NCBI GenBank assembly: GCA_000620545.1
Contig: JIBA01000013.1
Coordinates: 62,001-126,000, forward strand
From: Intrasporangiaceae bacterium URHB0013
GTDB lineage: Bacteria > Actinomycetota > Actinomycetes > Actinomycetales > Dermatophilaceae
Length of the DNA stretch: 64,000 bases
Reading direction: 5' to 3'
Shown here: positions 44,186 to 52,956 of the stretch, in pieces
Layout of the letters: each line of letters begins with the position of its first letter
Numbering within the stretch: the first letter of the stretch is position 1
The notes under the pieces: model-generated
Database searches by the model: none
What the model was told of the DNA's origin: nothing
Seen by the model: only the letters and a program-made list of their open reading frames with translations
Made by a program: the position numbers and the translations under genes

Positions 44186-45352
44186 TCAGTCGCCCGGCGT
44201 TCGCGGCCCGGGTGTGGCCGACGTGGATGCGGCCGAGGCGGGTGCTCCGGCAGGCTGCGGTGCGGGGCCCGTGCCCGCGCCACCAGCCGCTGGGGAGGTC
44301 GCGGACGGCATACCCGCTGTGTGGCGGCGCCACAGCCGCAGACCGAGGAGGGTGAGCGGCACGAGGAGGACGAGCCAGGGCAGCAGCGCCGCGAGCCCGG
44401 TGAGGATGACGGTGAGCGAGCCGAGGAGGCTCTCCCACGCGGTGCGCAGCCCGCCGCCGAACCCGCCCCGGGTCTCCACGGGGGTCGTCGCGTCGGTCCA
44501 GAGCGTGACGGTGACGTCGCTCATCGTGGTCATCGCGTCGAGCTGCGCCAGGCGCTGCGTCAGCGAGTCGAGGTCGGCCTGACGACGGCTCAGCTCGCTC
44601 TCGAGGGTGATGACCTGCTGGAGGTCCGTCGTCTTGGCCAGCAGGGCACGCACGCGGTCGATGCCGTCACGCATCGGCTGGATGCGGGCCTTCGTGTCGA
44701 CGTAGGTGTCGGTGACGTCCTCTGACTGCGACGAGCGGTAGGACACCGACCCGATCTTCGACAGCTGGGTCAGCACGTCGTCGAGGGCCTTGGCGGGGAC
44801 GCTGAGCACCATCCGGGCCTCGTCCACGCCGACGCTCGGCAGGGACGAGCCCGACTCGAGGCGAGGGTCGACCCCGCCCGGACCAGCGGGACCGCCCGTG
44901 GGGTCGACCGAGGTGACGACGTTCTCGGACGTCACCTGGCCGCCTGCATCGGTCGCGACGACCCGGGCGCGCGCCGCGGAGCCGCTGAGGTCGGTGACCT
45001 TGATCCCGAGCCAGGCGCTGCGCGCGATCTTCGACTCGATGACCGCCACCGTGCCCGCCGGCCCCGTCCCGGTCGCCGCGCCGGTGTCAGCGGCCGGGGC
45101 CTTCACGCCCGCGTCGGCGTCTGGCAGGGGAGTCACCTCGGTGCCGGCCAGGCCCCTTCCGCTGGTGGTGCCAGCCGACTCCCCGGCTGAGGCACCGGCG
45201 GAGGAGCTCGACGACGATGCGCCACGGAGGGCGCTGAGACCCAAGGGGATCGAGAGCCCGAGCACCGCCACGACCACGGCCAGCACGGTGAGAAGGCGGC
45301 GTCGGGCGGGAGGCAGTGACGCGAGGTGCGGCAGGTGGGGCGTGGTGGTCAT
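44186..45352 (-). CDS. DUF4349 family membrane-anchored protein
   Basis: A 388-aa protein. After a short cytoplasmic segment a membrane helix (LLTVLAVVVAVLGLSIPLGL) leads to a Ser/Gly-rich linker and an extracytoplasmic DUF4349 domain (about 115-310). That domain includes VTDTYVDTKARI and a coiled-coil with ELSRRQADLDSLTQRLAQLD. A second helix (LTGLAALLPWLVLLVPLTLL) near 330 is followed by a Pro/Ala-rich tail. The ATG at 45352 has AAAGG upstream. The family is found in many bacteria without known function; it probably acts as an envelope scaffold or sensor. Confidence 0.82.
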   Translation of the reverse strand: MTTTPHLPHLASLPPARRRLLTVLAVVVAVLGLSIPLGLSALRGASSSSSSAGASAGESAGTTSGRGLAGTEVTPLPDADAGVKAPAADTGAATGTGPAGTVAVIESKIARSAWLGIKVTDLSGSAARARVVATDAGGQVTSENVVTSVDPTGGPAGPGGVDPRLESGSSLPSVGVDEARMVLSVPAKALDDVLTQLSKIGSVSYRSSQSEDVTDTYVDTKARIQPMRDGIDRVRALLAKTTDLQQVITLESELSRRQADLDSLTQRLAQLDAMTTMSDVTVTLWTDATTPVETRGGFGGGLRTAWESLLGSLTVILTGLAALLPWLVLLVPLTLLGLRLWRRHTAGMPSATSPAAGGAGTGPAPQPAGAPASAASTSATPGPRTPGD

Positions 45353-45530
45353 GGCGAACCTTTCGACGGGTCGCCTCCGTGCGGTGCCGGGTGGTGGTGC
45401 TGTGCAGCGCGCGACGTGGGTGGCGACGTCCTTTGTCACCAGAGACACCCGACAGGATCCGATCGTTGCGGTGCGCCTCCGATCGCGCCCGTGCTGCGTC
45501 GGTACGTCCGCACGTCCGCACGTCCTGGCG

Positions 45531-45604
45531 TGTGGTCAAAGCCGTTGTCGAGGGTGACGGGCGCGAGCGTGCCTGCGTCCCCGGGCCGGGCGATGTCCGG
45601 CACG
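45531..45604 (-). pseudogene. Relic of the 5' part of fadB
   Basis: By eye about 64 of 74 positions match 37445-37518 inside fadB, without gaps and in the same orientation. The minus-strand translation GTLAPVTLDNGFDHT matches GTLALVTLDNGFDHT of FadB, preceded by DIARPGDA versus DIALPAGA. Nothing of the rest of fadB is present. It is a decayed partial duplication directly attached to the repeat array. Confidence 0.7.
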
Positions 45605-45607
45605 TTC

Positions 45608-45840
45608 GATCCGGATCGCGCGCTCGCAGCAGGAGCGCGCGAAACCTGCACCGGGCGCGCGACATGTCCCGCGCTTTCGGTCCGGATCGCGCGCTCGCAG
45701 CAGGAGCGCGCGAAACCTGCGCCGGGCGCGCGACAGGTCCCGCGCTTCGGTCCGGATCGCGCGCTCGCAGCAGGAGCGCGCGAAACCTGCGCCGCGCGCG
45801 CGACATATCCCGCGCTTCGGTCCGGATCGCGCGCTCTGCT
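45608..45840. repeat. 70-bp tandem repeat array, three and a half units
   Basis: The hairpin TCGCGCGCTC-GCAGCAG-GAGCGCGCGA occurs at 45616-45642, 45687-45713 and 45757-45783, with only the left arm at 45827-45836. Spacing is 71, 70 and 70 bp. Each hairpin is followed by AACCTGC and a GC-rich linker ending TCCCGCGCTT(T)CGGTCCGG. Units are nearly identical to those at 39 kb and read in the same direction. Confidence 0.9.
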
Positions 45841-45908
45841 CGTCGGATCTGCCCTACGCCCGTTTCCCGCCCGTTCACGCGCCCGTTCGGCTGCCGTTCG
45901 TCGTCGGG

Positions 45909-46679
45909 TCAGCCCCGCTCGCGGGCGGGGTCGGGCCCGGGACGGCTGTCCGCACCTTGCCTCTCTGCCTCCGTCACACCTGGTGCGCCCTCCTCATCGA
46001 CCTGAGCCCCGCGCTCGTGCCGCGCCTGCCGCCTCAGTCGCCCTCTGCGCACCCGCCGCACGATGAGCCACCCCACGAGGCCCGCCACGACGAGCGCCAC
46101 GACCCAGTCCAGGACCGACGAGTACCGGTCGACGAGCTCGTAGCGGGACCCGAGGACCCAGCCGAGTCCGATGAGCAGGCCGTTCCACAGCGCGCTGCCC
46201 GCGATCGTGAACACGCTGAACCGCGCCAACGGCATGTGGACCGCGCCGGCGGGGAGGGAGACGAGGCTGCGAACGCCGGGGACGAGCCGGCCGAGGAAGA
46301 CGGACCGACGGCCGTGGTCGGTGAACCACTCCGTCGCGCGCTCGAAGTCGTGGCGGTCGACGAGTGGCAGCCGCGCCATGACTGCGATGGCCCGCTCCTG
46401 TCCGAGCCGGGCGGCCAACAGGTAGAGGGACAGCGCACCGAGGTAGGAGCCGAGCGTGCTCGTGAGGAGGAGCAGCCCGAGGTTGAGCTGGCCCTGTCGG
46501 GCGATGAAGCCCGACAGCGGGAGCACGACCTCGCTCGGGATCGGAGGGACCACGGTCTCCAGGAACGTCAGGGCCCCGACTCCCCACTCGCCGAGGGCCT
46601 CGATGACGCGGTATGCGACACCGACGAGTCCGGAGAGCTCCGCAGGAGGCTGTGTGGCGAGCGGCGCGGCAGTACTCAT
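45909..46679 (-). CDS. DedA family membrane protein
   Basis: A 256-aa protein of the DedA/VTT superfamily, linked in other bacteria to undecaprenyl-phosphate or phospholipid flipping. Features are TFLETVVPPIPSEVVLPLSGF, GSYLGALSLYLLAARLG and FLGRLVPGVRSLVSLPAG with conserved Arg and Pro residues, and five or so helices. The C-terminus after 215 is a charged tail. ATG 46679 is divergent from cgoX, 69 bp away. Its 3' end faces the repeat array. Confidence 0.87.
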   Translation of the reverse strand: MSTAAPLATQPPAELSGLVGVAYRVIEALGEWGVGALTFLETVVPPIPSEVVLPLSGFIARQGQLNLGLLLLTSTLGSYLGALSLYLLAARLGQERAIAVMARLPLVDRHDFERATEWFTDHGRRSVFLGRLVPGVRSLVSLPAGAVHMPLARFSVFTIAGSALWNGLLIGLGWVLGSRYELVDRYSSVLDWVVALVVAGLVGWLIVRRVRRGRLRRQARHERGAQVDEEGAPGVTEAERQGADSRPGPDPARERG

Positions 46680-46748
46680 GGGCTCCACATTCCCCCAGCG
46701 GCCGGGCCTCGGACACGGCGCGGGGGGAGGGGATGGGAGAGTGACGCC

Positions 46749-48128
46749 ATGGGCAGGACGGTCGCGGTCATCGGCGGTGGCATCAGCGGACTGGCGGCGG
46801 CGTGGGAGCTGGGTCGCTCGGGCGCCGACCTCTCCGTGACGGTCCTCGAGGGCACCGACCGCGTCGGCGGAAAGCTGCGGCTGGCGGATGTGGACGGTGC
46901 GCGCATCGACGTCGGGGCCGAGTCGGTCCTGGCCCGTCGCCCTGAGGCGCTCACCCTCATCGAACAGCTCGGTGTCGAGCGCCTGACCACACACCCGGGA
47001 CCTGCCGGTGCCTCGATCGTGTCGCGGGGCGGGCGCTGGCCCATGCCGCGCGGCACCCTCATGGGCGTTCCGTCCGATCCCGAGTCGGTCCGCGGGTTGC
47101 TCACCGACGAGGAGGTGGAGCGGCTGGCCCACGAGAAGGTCGAGGGCCCCGTCGTCGGAGACGTCTCCGTGGGCGACCTCGTGGATGCCCGCCTGGGTCG
47201 GGCCGTGACCGACCGGCTCGTCGAGCCTCTCCTCGCAGGCGTCTACGCCGGGCATGCCCGCGACATCTCCGCGGAGCAGGCCGTCCCCGTCCTCGCGGCC
47301 GCTGCACACGACGGCCGGCCGCTCCTCGAGGTCGCCCGTGCCGCTGCGGAGGCCGGGGCGAAGGGGGTCACGGCCGGTCGCCCGGTCTTCGCCTCGCTCG
47401 TCGGCGGCCTCGGGACGTTGCCAGAGGTGCTCGAGCGCGCACTGGCCGCTGCCGGTGTGGAGGTGCGCAAGAGCGTCGTGGCCCGCGGGCTACGTCGAGA
47501 CGGGGACGGCTGGGTCGTGTCGACGGGCCCGACGACCCACGTCGTCGAGGAGCGCTTCGACGCCGTCGTCGTCGCGGTTCCCGCAGCTCCGACCTCGCGC
47601 CTGCTGCGTCACGTCGCACCCGCGGCGGCCGCGGCGCTGGCGTCCATCGAGTACGCGTCGATGGCGATCGTGACGTTCGCGCTGGAGGGCCCGGTGCCGG
47701 AGGTCATGGACAGCAGCGGCTTCCTCGTCCCGCCGACCGAGTCGCTGACGATCAAGGCATCGACCTTCAGCTCGGTCAAGTGGCCATGGCTGGCCGCCGC
47801 CCACCCCGGCCGCACCTTTCTCCGGGCCTCGGTCGGCCGGCATCGGGAGGAGTCCTCGCTCCAGCGGCCCGACGACGAGCTCGTCGACGTGGCCCTCACC
47901 GACCTCCGCACGGTGCTCGGGCCCGACCTGCCCGACCCCGCTGACGTGCACGTGCAGCGCTGGGGTGGGGGACTGCCGCAGTATGCCGTCGGGCACCGCT
48001 CAAGGCTGGCGCCCACCCGTGGGCTGCCACCCGGTCTCGCGCTGTGCGGGGCGGCATACGACGGCGTGGGGATCCCTGCGTGCATCGCGTCCGGACGTGC
48101 CGCTGCCCGGTCCGTCCTGACCCGCTGA
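46749..48128 (+). CDS. cgoX: Coproporphyrinogen III oxidase / protoporphyrinogen oxidase, FAD-dependent (HemY/CgoX type)
   Basis: A 459-aa flavoprotein that oxidises coproporphyrinogen III to coproporphyrin III in the actinobacterial route. The FAD dinucleotide motif [15 protein letters not shown] starts at 6, followed by [12 protein letters not shown]; the C-terminal FAD segment is [21 protein letters not shown]. Length is normal. ATG 46749 is preceded by GAGAGT in leaderless position (weak). The chdC gene follows 34 bp downstream, so substrate would pass to the ferrochelatase and then to ChdC. Confidence 0.92.
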   Translation: MGRTVAVIGGGISGLAAAWELGRSGADLSVTVLEGTDRVGGKLRLADVDGARIDVGAESVLARRPEALTLIEQLGVERLTTHPGPAGASIVSRGGRWPMPRGTLMGVPSDPESVRGLLTDEEVERLAHEKVEGPVVGDVSVGDLVDARLGRAVTDRLVEPLLAGVYAGHARDISAEQAVPVLAAAAHDGRPLLEVARAAAEAGAKGVTAGRPVFASLVGGLGTLPEVLERALAAAGVEVRKSVVARGLRRDGDGWVVSTGPTTHVVEERFDAVVVAVPAAPTSRLLRHVAPAAAAALASIEYASMAIVTFALEGPVPEVMDSSGFLVPPTESLTIKASTFSSVKWPWLAAAHPGRTFLRASVGRHREESSLQRPDDELVDVALTDLRTVLGPDLPDPADVHVQRWGGGLPQYAVGHRSRLAPTRGLPPGLALCGAAYDGVGIPACIASGRAAARSVLTR

Positions 48129-48150
48129 CGTTTCCACGTGGGCCGCTTGG

Positions 48151-48156
48151 GATGAT
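48151..48156 (+). promoter_or_regulatory. -10 hexamer GATGAT of a leaderless promoter
   Basis: GATGAT ends 6 nt before ATG 48163 of chdC, within the 34-bp gap after cgoX; chdC may thus have its own promoter besides read-through. Confidence 0.4.
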
Positions 48157-48162
48157 GGGCCC

Positions 48163-48864
48163 ATGAGCGAGCGCCTGACCCCGGCCCAGATGCGGGAGAT
48201 CAACGACAGCATCCGTTACTGCATGTGGTCGGTGTTCAGCACCGTCACCCCCATCGGCGAGGACCGGGCCACGGTCACGGCAGAGCTCGAGACCTTCCTC
48301 GACGAGATCGCCGGCGAGGGCGTCGTCGTCCGCGGACTCTACGACGTCGCGGGCCTACGCGGCGACGCGGACTTCATGGTCTGGTGGCACGCCGAGACGA
48401 TCGAGCAGCTCCAGTCGGCCTACCACCGGCTGCTGCGCACCGAGCTCGGCTCGCACCTCGAGCCGGTCTGGAGCAACGCGGCGCTGCACCGACCTGCGGA
48501 GTTCAACAAGAGCCACGTGCCGGCCTTCATGGCCGACGAGGTCGCCCGCAAGTACGTCTGTGTCTACCCCTTCGTCCGTTCCTACGAGTGGTACCTCCTC
48601 GAGGACGGTGAGCGCCGCGACCTGCTGCGCGAGCACGGGCAGATGGCGCGGGACTTCCCCGACGTGCGTGCCAACACCATCGCCTCCTTCGCGCTCGGGG
48701 ACTACGAGTGGCTGCTGGCCTTCGAGGCGGACGAGCTCCATCGGATCGTCGACCTGATGCGCGAGCTCCGCGCGTCCCGCGCCCGCATGCACGTGCGCGA
48801 GGAGATCCCCTTCTTCACGGGGCCGAAGGTCGAGCCCGCGGAGCTCGTCGCCAACCTGCGCTGA
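48163..48864 (+). CDS. chdC: Coproheme decarboxylase (ChdC/HemQ, chlorite-dismutase family)
   Basis: Converts coproheme to protoheme using hydrogen peroxide, the last step of the coproporphyrin-dependent pathway. The 233-aa protein has proximal heme ligand H158 in [12 protein letters not shown] and the catalytic tyrosine Y135 in [11 protein letters not shown], the arrangement typical of actinobacterial ChdC. It follows cgoX. No oxygen-evolving-chlorite-dismutase distal Arg context is seen, so the decarboxylase role is preferred. Confidence 0.94.
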   Translation: MSERLTPAQMREINDSIRYCMWSVFSTVTPIGEDRATVTAELETFLDEIAGEGVVVRGLYDVAGLRGDADFMVWWHAETIEQLQSAYHRLLRTELGSHLEPVWSNAALHRPAEFNKSHVPAFMADEVARKYVCVYPFVRSYEWYLLEDGERRDLLREHGQMARDFPDVRANTIASFALGDYEWLLAFEADELHRIVDLMRELRASRARMHVREEIPFFTGPKVEPAELVANLR

Positions 48865-48935
48865 CCGCAGCGCGGCGCAGGCGCACGCCATCCAGGCCCG
48901 GCGGCAGGCGCACGCCGGCGCCCGCGGTCGGGGTC

Positions 48936-49328
48936 TCAGTCGTCGAGCGTCCTGGCGAGGATCGCGATGACCGGGATGAGCAGGAACGCCAGCCACGAGC
49001 GGGTCAGGAAGAACGCTCCGATCGCGATGAACGGCGAGAGGCTGACGAGCGTACGCGCCACCTTGCCCTGAGCCGTCGGACGCGACATCGCGCGGGACGC
49101 ACGGGGGCGCGACAGCGTGGACGCAGCGGCGGTCAGCGTCGGACGCGGCTCGGGAAGGTCGACGAAGAGCGAGGTCAGGTCCCGTCGCACGACCGCGTCG
49201 GCGGCCCGGCCGCGTCGGTCCTCGTACTCGTTCGCATCGAGGCGCCCGGCGGCATGGTGCTCCGCGAGCGCGGCCAGGGCCTCGTCCCGTTCGGCGCTGC
49301 CGATGCGGATGTCGCCGTCGTCGACCAT
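48936..49328 (-). CDS. DUF1707 (SHOCT-like) membrane protein
   Basis: A 130-aa protein. The N-terminal DUF1707 module (IRIGSAERDEALAALAEHH...GRLDANEYEDR, ending FVDLPEP) occupies 7-60; a basic linker follows, and two hydrophobic stretches (LSPFIAIGAFFLT, WLAFLLIPVIAILA) anchor the C-terminus in the membrane. Such proteins are widespread in actinobacteria with no known activity. ATG 49328 has TAGATT 6 nt upstream. It is convergent with chdC. Confidence 0.83.
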   Translation of the reverse strand: MVDDGDIRIGSAERDEALAALAEHHAAGRLDANEYEDRRGRAADAVVRRDLTSLFVDLPEPRPTLTAAASTLSRPRASRAMSRPTAQGKVARTLVSLSPFIAIGAFFLTRSWLAFLLIPVIAILARTLDD

Positions 49329-49334
49329 GCTACG

Positions 49335-49340
49335 AATCTA
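49335..49340 (-). promoter_or_regulatory. -10 hexamer TAGATT of a leaderless promoter
   Basis: TAGATT on the minus strand ends 6 nt before ATG 49328 of the DUF1707 gene; it lies only 37 bp from the msrB stop. Confidence 0.5.
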
Positions 49341-49377
49341 GGCGAAGCGCCCCGGCCACCGCACGCGGGTCACGAGG

Positions 49378-49824
49378 TCACTCCTGCGCCGACGGTCCCT
49401 CGTCGGGCTGCAGCCGCAACGAGATCGAGTTGATGCAGTAGCGCTGGTCGGTCGGGGTGTCGTAGCCCTCGCCCTCGAAGACGTGTCCGAGGTGCGAACC
49501 GCAGTTGGCGCAGCGCACCTCGACGCGCTTCATCCCGAAGGCCCGGTCCTCGATGTACTCGACGGTGTCGCCGGCGAGCGGCGAGTAGAACGACGGCCAC
49601 CCACAGTGCGACTCGAACTTCGTGTCGCTGCGGAACAGCTCGGTGCCGCAGGCGCGGCATGAGTAGACGCCCTGCGTCTTCGTGTCGGTGTACTCGCCGC
49701 GGAAGGCCGGTTCGGTGCCGGCCTGGCGCAGGACCTTGTACTCGGCGGGCGTCAGGGCTGCGCGCCACTCCTCGTCGGTGCGCTGGACGGCATACGGCTT
49801 GTCGGAGGTGCTGTGGTGGCTCAT
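49378..49824 (-). CDS. msrB: Peptide-methionine (R)-S-oxide reductase
   Basis: Repairs methionine-R-sulfoxide in proteins. The 148-aa enzyme has the zinc-binding cysteines in CRAC and CANC, the substrate motif CGWPSFY and the catalytic cysteine in RYCINSISL. It begins MSHHSTSDKPYAVQRTDEEW at ATG 49824 with CAGGAC upstream. Standard single-domain MsrB, cytoplasmic. It is preceded by short tandem repeats and the terminator of the VWA gene. Confidence 0.94.
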   Translation of the reverse strand: MSHHSTSDKPYAVQRTDEEWRAALTPAEYKVLRQAGTEPAFRGEYTDTKTQGVYSCRACGTELFRSDTKFESHCGWPSFYSPLAGDTVEYIEDRAFGMKRVEVRCANCGSHLGHVFEGEGYDTPTDQRYCINSISLRLQPDEGPSAQE

Positions 49825-49910
49825 GTCCTGAGCAACGCCGGGTCGCCCGGCTTTGTGCCCGTCCGGAGCCCTGGCCTCACGACGATGCCTGACGCGGCCC
49901 CGGCGGGGGG

Positions 49911-49948
49911 AGACCACGAGAGACCACGAGAGACCACGAGACCACGAG
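49911..49948. repeat. 10-bp tandem repeat AGACCACGAG
   Basis: Three exact copies of AGACCACGAG (49911-49940) are followed by a partial ACCACGAG that runs into the left arm of the VWA-gene terminator. It looks like slippage from the terminator's arm. Confidence 0.8.
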
Positions 49949-49975
49949 GGCCCCGGGGTGACCGGGGCCCTCGTG
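49943..49975 (-). terminator. Hairpin terminator of the VWA-protein gene
   Basis: CACGAGGGCCCCGG pairs perfectly with CCGGGGCCCTCGTG (14 bp) round a 5-nt loop. It lies 51 bp after the VWA-protein stop in the direction of transcription, upstream of msrB. Confidence 0.85.
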
Positions 49976-50026
49976 CCGCACGGCCCGATGAGCGGTGGGC
50001 CGGGCATGGTCATCGTCGGGTCGGCG

Positions 50027-51355
50027 TCACTTCTGCTTCGGCGGGACGGTGCACGAGGCGGTGGCCGAGTTGCCGGCCGCGTCGGTGGCCGTCAGCGTGG
50101 CGTCACCCTTGAAGGTGAAGTGCCAGTCGACGGCTCCCAGGAACGGGACGACGGTGGAGGCGGCCGTCCCGGGTGCCTGCGTCAGCTTGACGAAGGTGCC
50201 GGGCGCGTACGGCCCGAAGGTCGTGCCCGTCCCGGTGTCGGTGATGGAGACAGCGACACCGGGGAGGTTGTCGGCGGCGACCATCTGGAAGAGTCCCGCG
50301 TTGCGCCACCCACCGGGCGTGTGACCCGTGGGGTTGACCCCCGGTCCGCACGACACGGTCGGTGGGGTCACGTCGTTGACCCGGATGCTCACGGTCTGGA
50401 CGAACTCCGGTCCGGCCTCGGCACCATTGACCAGGAACGTCGTCGTGCAGGTCAGCGTCGAGCCCTGGGGCGCCGCAGCCGCGACGGTGATCGCCTCGTC
50501 GAGGACGACGTCGCCGCCACTGGTGACGGTCTGGGGCAGTGACGGCGTGAGGGCGATCGACAGGCCGGCGTCGCACGACACGGCGGCGGTGACCTCGGCC
50601 GGCAGGTTGCCCAGCCCGGCGAGGATCGTGCTGGCGACGTTGCCCGGCGTCACGCTCGGGAAGAACGTGCCCGACGTGGCACCAGCGATGCGTTGTGCCT
50701 GTCCCGTGGCGTTGAGGCCGTCGGCCCCACCGGACGCGACATTGATGGCGATGACCTGTGCGCCGACGCCCGTGAGGGAGGCCGTCGCGTCCGCCTCGCT
50801 GTGCCCGCCGCTCGGGTCGTGACCGCTCGCGTCGCCGAACCAGACGACGATGCGCGAGGAGTCGGGTCGGAACGAGATGGCCTCGCCACCGGTCCCGACC
50901 TGCCACAGCGCGTTGAGCTGACCCTCCGGGGTGTCCCCGCCCCCGGAGGCGACCAGGCTGTCGATGGCCGTCTGTGCGGTGGCCCCGCTACCCGTGAGGT
51001 CGGTCTCGAGCTGGAAGAATTCCGCGCCGTCTCCTTCGTCCTTGTACGAGGCGATGGCGAACTGGGCCTGCGGCTGGGCGGACTGGACCGTGGTGACGAT
51101 CGAGCCCATCTCCGACTTCACGTTGGCGATGGCCGAGCCCATGCTGCCCGTCTCGTCGACGACGAGGACGATGTCGGGCTTGGGCGGGATCTCCGGTGTG
51201 CTGACGGTCTTGGTGACGTGGACGGTGTCGCCCGGGTTGACGGACGCGTCGTAGGTGGACGGGCTGACGCCGGCCCCCATGGCGAGGGCGGGCGTGGCGA
51301 CGAGCGCCCCGGCCGCCGCGATGCTGAGTGCGCTGCGGCGCATGGTGGTGAACAC
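50027..51355 (-). CDS. Secreted von Willebrand factor A-domain protein
   Basis: A 442-aa exported protein. A signal peptide (RRSALSIAAAGALVATPALA, cleavage near 25-30) precedes a VWA domain at about 58-250 whose metal site begins DETGSMGS (D67, S71, S74). The C-terminal half carries beta-sandwich-like repeats with Cys pairs, including VTPPTVSCGPGVNPTGHTPGGW and a closing ATDAAGNSATASCTV segment. There is no LPXTG motif or membrane anchor, so it is probably released or bound non-covalently. GTG 51355 has GGGGA 6 nt upstream; ATG 51343 is an alternative. Probably adhesion or protein-protein interaction. Confidence 0.82.
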   Translation of the reverse strand: MFTTMRRSALSIAAAGALVATPALAMGAGVSPSTYDASVNPGDTVHVTKTVSTPEIPPKPDIVLVVDETGSMGSAIANVKSEMGSIVTTVQSAQPQAQFAIASYKDEGDGAEFFQLETDLTGSGATAQTAIDSLVASGGGDTPEGQLNALWQVGTGGEAISFRPDSSRIVVWFGDASGHDPSGGHSEADATASLTGVGAQVIAINVASGGADGLNATGQAQRIAGATSGTFFPSVTPGNVASTILAGLGNLPAEVTAAVSCDAGLSIALTPSLPQTVTSGGDVVLDEAITVAAAAPQGSTLTCTTTFLVNGAEAGPEFVQTVSIRVNDVTPPTVSCGPGVNPTGHTPGGWRNAGLFQMVAADNLPGVAVSITDTGTGTTFGPYAPGTFVKLTQAPGTAASTVVPFLGAVDWHFTFKGDATLTATDAAGNSATASCTVPPKQK

Positions 51356-51635
51356 GGATGTCCCCTTTCGTGGGAACGAGACGGTGGGAAACGGCGCGCG
51401 GAGCAGGCTCCTCGCACCCCGAGACAGCCGGGTGGTGACTGACCCCGAACGGGCACCCCTCGACCGCGACCGGCCCGCGGGCGGGCCGAGGAACGATCGA
51501 GGTGTGCGGCTCGCCGCCCGTGGATCCCCGAGGCTCCCGCAGGACGGTGTCCGGGACGTCCGGTTTTGATACGCATGGTCCTGGTCGGACGTGTCCTCGC
51601 GGCATGCCCTCCCGCGCCGCGTCGCGGTCGTTTGC

Positions 51636-51641
51636 CACGAT
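51636..51641 (+). promoter_or_regulatory. -10 hexamer CACGAT of a leaderless promoter
   Basis: CACGAT ends 6 nt before GTG 51648 of the alpha/beta-hydrolase gene. Confidence 0.4.
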
Positions 51642-51647
51642 GGGCCC

Positions 51648-52817
51648 GTGCAGGTGCGCCGTCTCGTCTCGCGTCCGGTGCTCGTGGCTGCGGCCGCCGG
51701 CACCGGTTCCGTGCTCGGCGCCGCCAGCGGGTCGGTTGCCGCCGCCGCCTACTTCGCCCGCAGGGTCATCACCCCCGACGAGCTGCAGCCCGACGACGTC
51801 GAGATCCTGCGCCACGACGGCGACACGGTCACCTTCGCCGTCGCGCCCGATCCGGTCGTCCCGGGTCGCTACGGCGTCTGGCTCGACGGGGGAGCGGGCC
51901 ATGCGCGGATCGGCGACATCGTGGATGCGGACGCGGCCTCGGTGACGCGCCGGCTCATCGCCGTCGACCGCGGGCTCGTCGAGGTGGGGACCGCCCGGTG
52001 GAACCAGTACTACTACTGGGACCGCCCGTCCGTCAGCCTGGGCCTGCCCGACGAGGACGTCGCCATCCTGTCCGACGTCGGGTCCCTGCCGGGCTGGGTG
52101 GTGCGTCCGAAGGGTGGGAACGCGGGATCGGACTGGGCCGTGCTCGTGCACGGCCGCGGCGCACGCAAGGAGGAGACGCTCCGAGCGGTGCCCGTGCTGC
52201 GGAAGGCGGGGTGGACGAGTCTCGTCACCGCCTACCGCAACGACCGCGATGCCCCGCGCGGGCCGGACGGGCGCTACAACCTCGGGCTGTCGGAGTGGCG
52301 TGACGTCGAGGCGGCCATGGGGTATGCCGTGTCGCACGGTGCGCGGCGGATCCTCCTTCTCGGGTGGTCGATGGGCGGCGCCATCGTGCTGCAGGCGCTC
52401 GACCGGTCACCGCTGTCGGACTACGTCGTCGGCGTGGCGCTCGACTCCCCGGTCATCGACTGGGGAGTCGTGCTGCGCCACCACGGACGGCTGCACAACG
52501 TGCCCGGTCCGCTCGTGCGAGTCGCGACCGACCTCATGGGCTCGCGTCGCACGCGGCGCCTCGTCGGGGTGCGCGAGCCGATCGACGTGGCACGCACCGA
52601 CTGGGTAGCCCGCGCCGACGAGCTGCGCCACCCGATGCTCGTCATCGCGTCGGACGGCGACGACTTCGTGCCGATCGGACCAGCCGTGGCGCTGGCGGGA
52701 CGCCGTCCCGACCTCGTCCGCTTCGAGCGCTGGGACACCGCGCGGCACTGCCGCGAGTGGAACCACGACCCGGGCCGTTGGGAGCGCGTCCTGCGCGAGT
52801 TCGTCGAGAGCCGTTGA
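51648..52817 (+). CDS. Alpha/beta-hydrolase, membrane-anchored
   Basis: A 389-aa hydrolase. An N-terminal hydrophobic Ala/Gly-rich segment (PVLVAAAAGTGSVLGAASGS) probably acts as a membrane anchor or signal. The catalytic domain starts near 150 (WAVLVHGRGARKEE) and has the nucleophile S241 in GWSMGG, an acid in VIASDGDDFVP and a C-terminal H in TARHCREW. Similar to dipeptidyl-peptidase-like or acyl-transferase-type serine hydrolases of actinobacteria; the substrate is unknown. GTG 51648 is supported by the leaderless hexamer. Confidence 0.82.
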   Translation: MQVRRLVSRPVLVAAAAGTGSVLGAASGSVAAAAYFARRVITPDELQPDDVEILRHDGDTVTFAVAPDPVVPGRYGVWLDGGAGHARIGDIVDADAASVTRRLIAVDRGLVEVGTARWNQYYYWDRPSVSLGLPDEDVAILSDVGSLPGWVVRPKGGNAGSDWAVLVHGRGARKEETLRAVPVLRKAGWTSLVTAYRNDRDAPRGPDGRYNLGLSEWRDVEAAMGYAVSHGARRILLLGWSMGGAIVLQALDRSPLSDYVVGVALDSPVIDWGVVLRHHGRLHNVPGPLVRVATDLMGSRRTRRLVGVREPIDVARTDWVARADELRHPMLVIASDGDDFVPIGPAVALAGRRPDLVRFERWDTARHCREWNHDPGRWERVLREFVESR

Positions 52818-52901
52818 GCGCCCACCGTCACGCGCAGGTCGGAGTCAGAGGGACGCCGCCGGGCGGCAGCGACGTACGTCAGCACCGAGCGGCCCCGCCG
52901 A

Positions 52902-52953
52902 AGGTCAACGTCGGAGGTCAACGTCGGATGTCAACGTCGGAGGTCAACGTCGG
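52902..52953. repeat. 13-bp tandem repeat, four copies
   Basis: Four copies of A(G/T)GTCAACGTCGG lie head to tail at 52902, 52915, 52928 and 52941; a fifth, degraded copy (TGGTCAGCGGCGG, 52954-52966) includes the stop codon of the pyrimidine reductase gene. The array therefore grew out of the gene's 3' end. Confidence 0.85.
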
Positions 52954-52956
52954 TGG

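Larger units (their letters stand above)
45353..45908. other. Gene-free region with fadB remnant and repeat array
   Basis: This 556-bp gap holds, from left to right, the DUF4349 upstream region (45353-45530), a 74-bp relic of fadB (45531-45604), the 70-bp repeat array (45608-45840) and a 68-bp spacer before the DedA stop. It looks like a recombination or decay zone and I see no intact gene. Confidence 0.65.

Noticed and set aside
45316-46066. Proteins of 200-250 residues rich in ARSRSARNL-type repeats
   Set aside because: They are translations of the 70-bp repeat in several frames; no start context and no conservation of frame.
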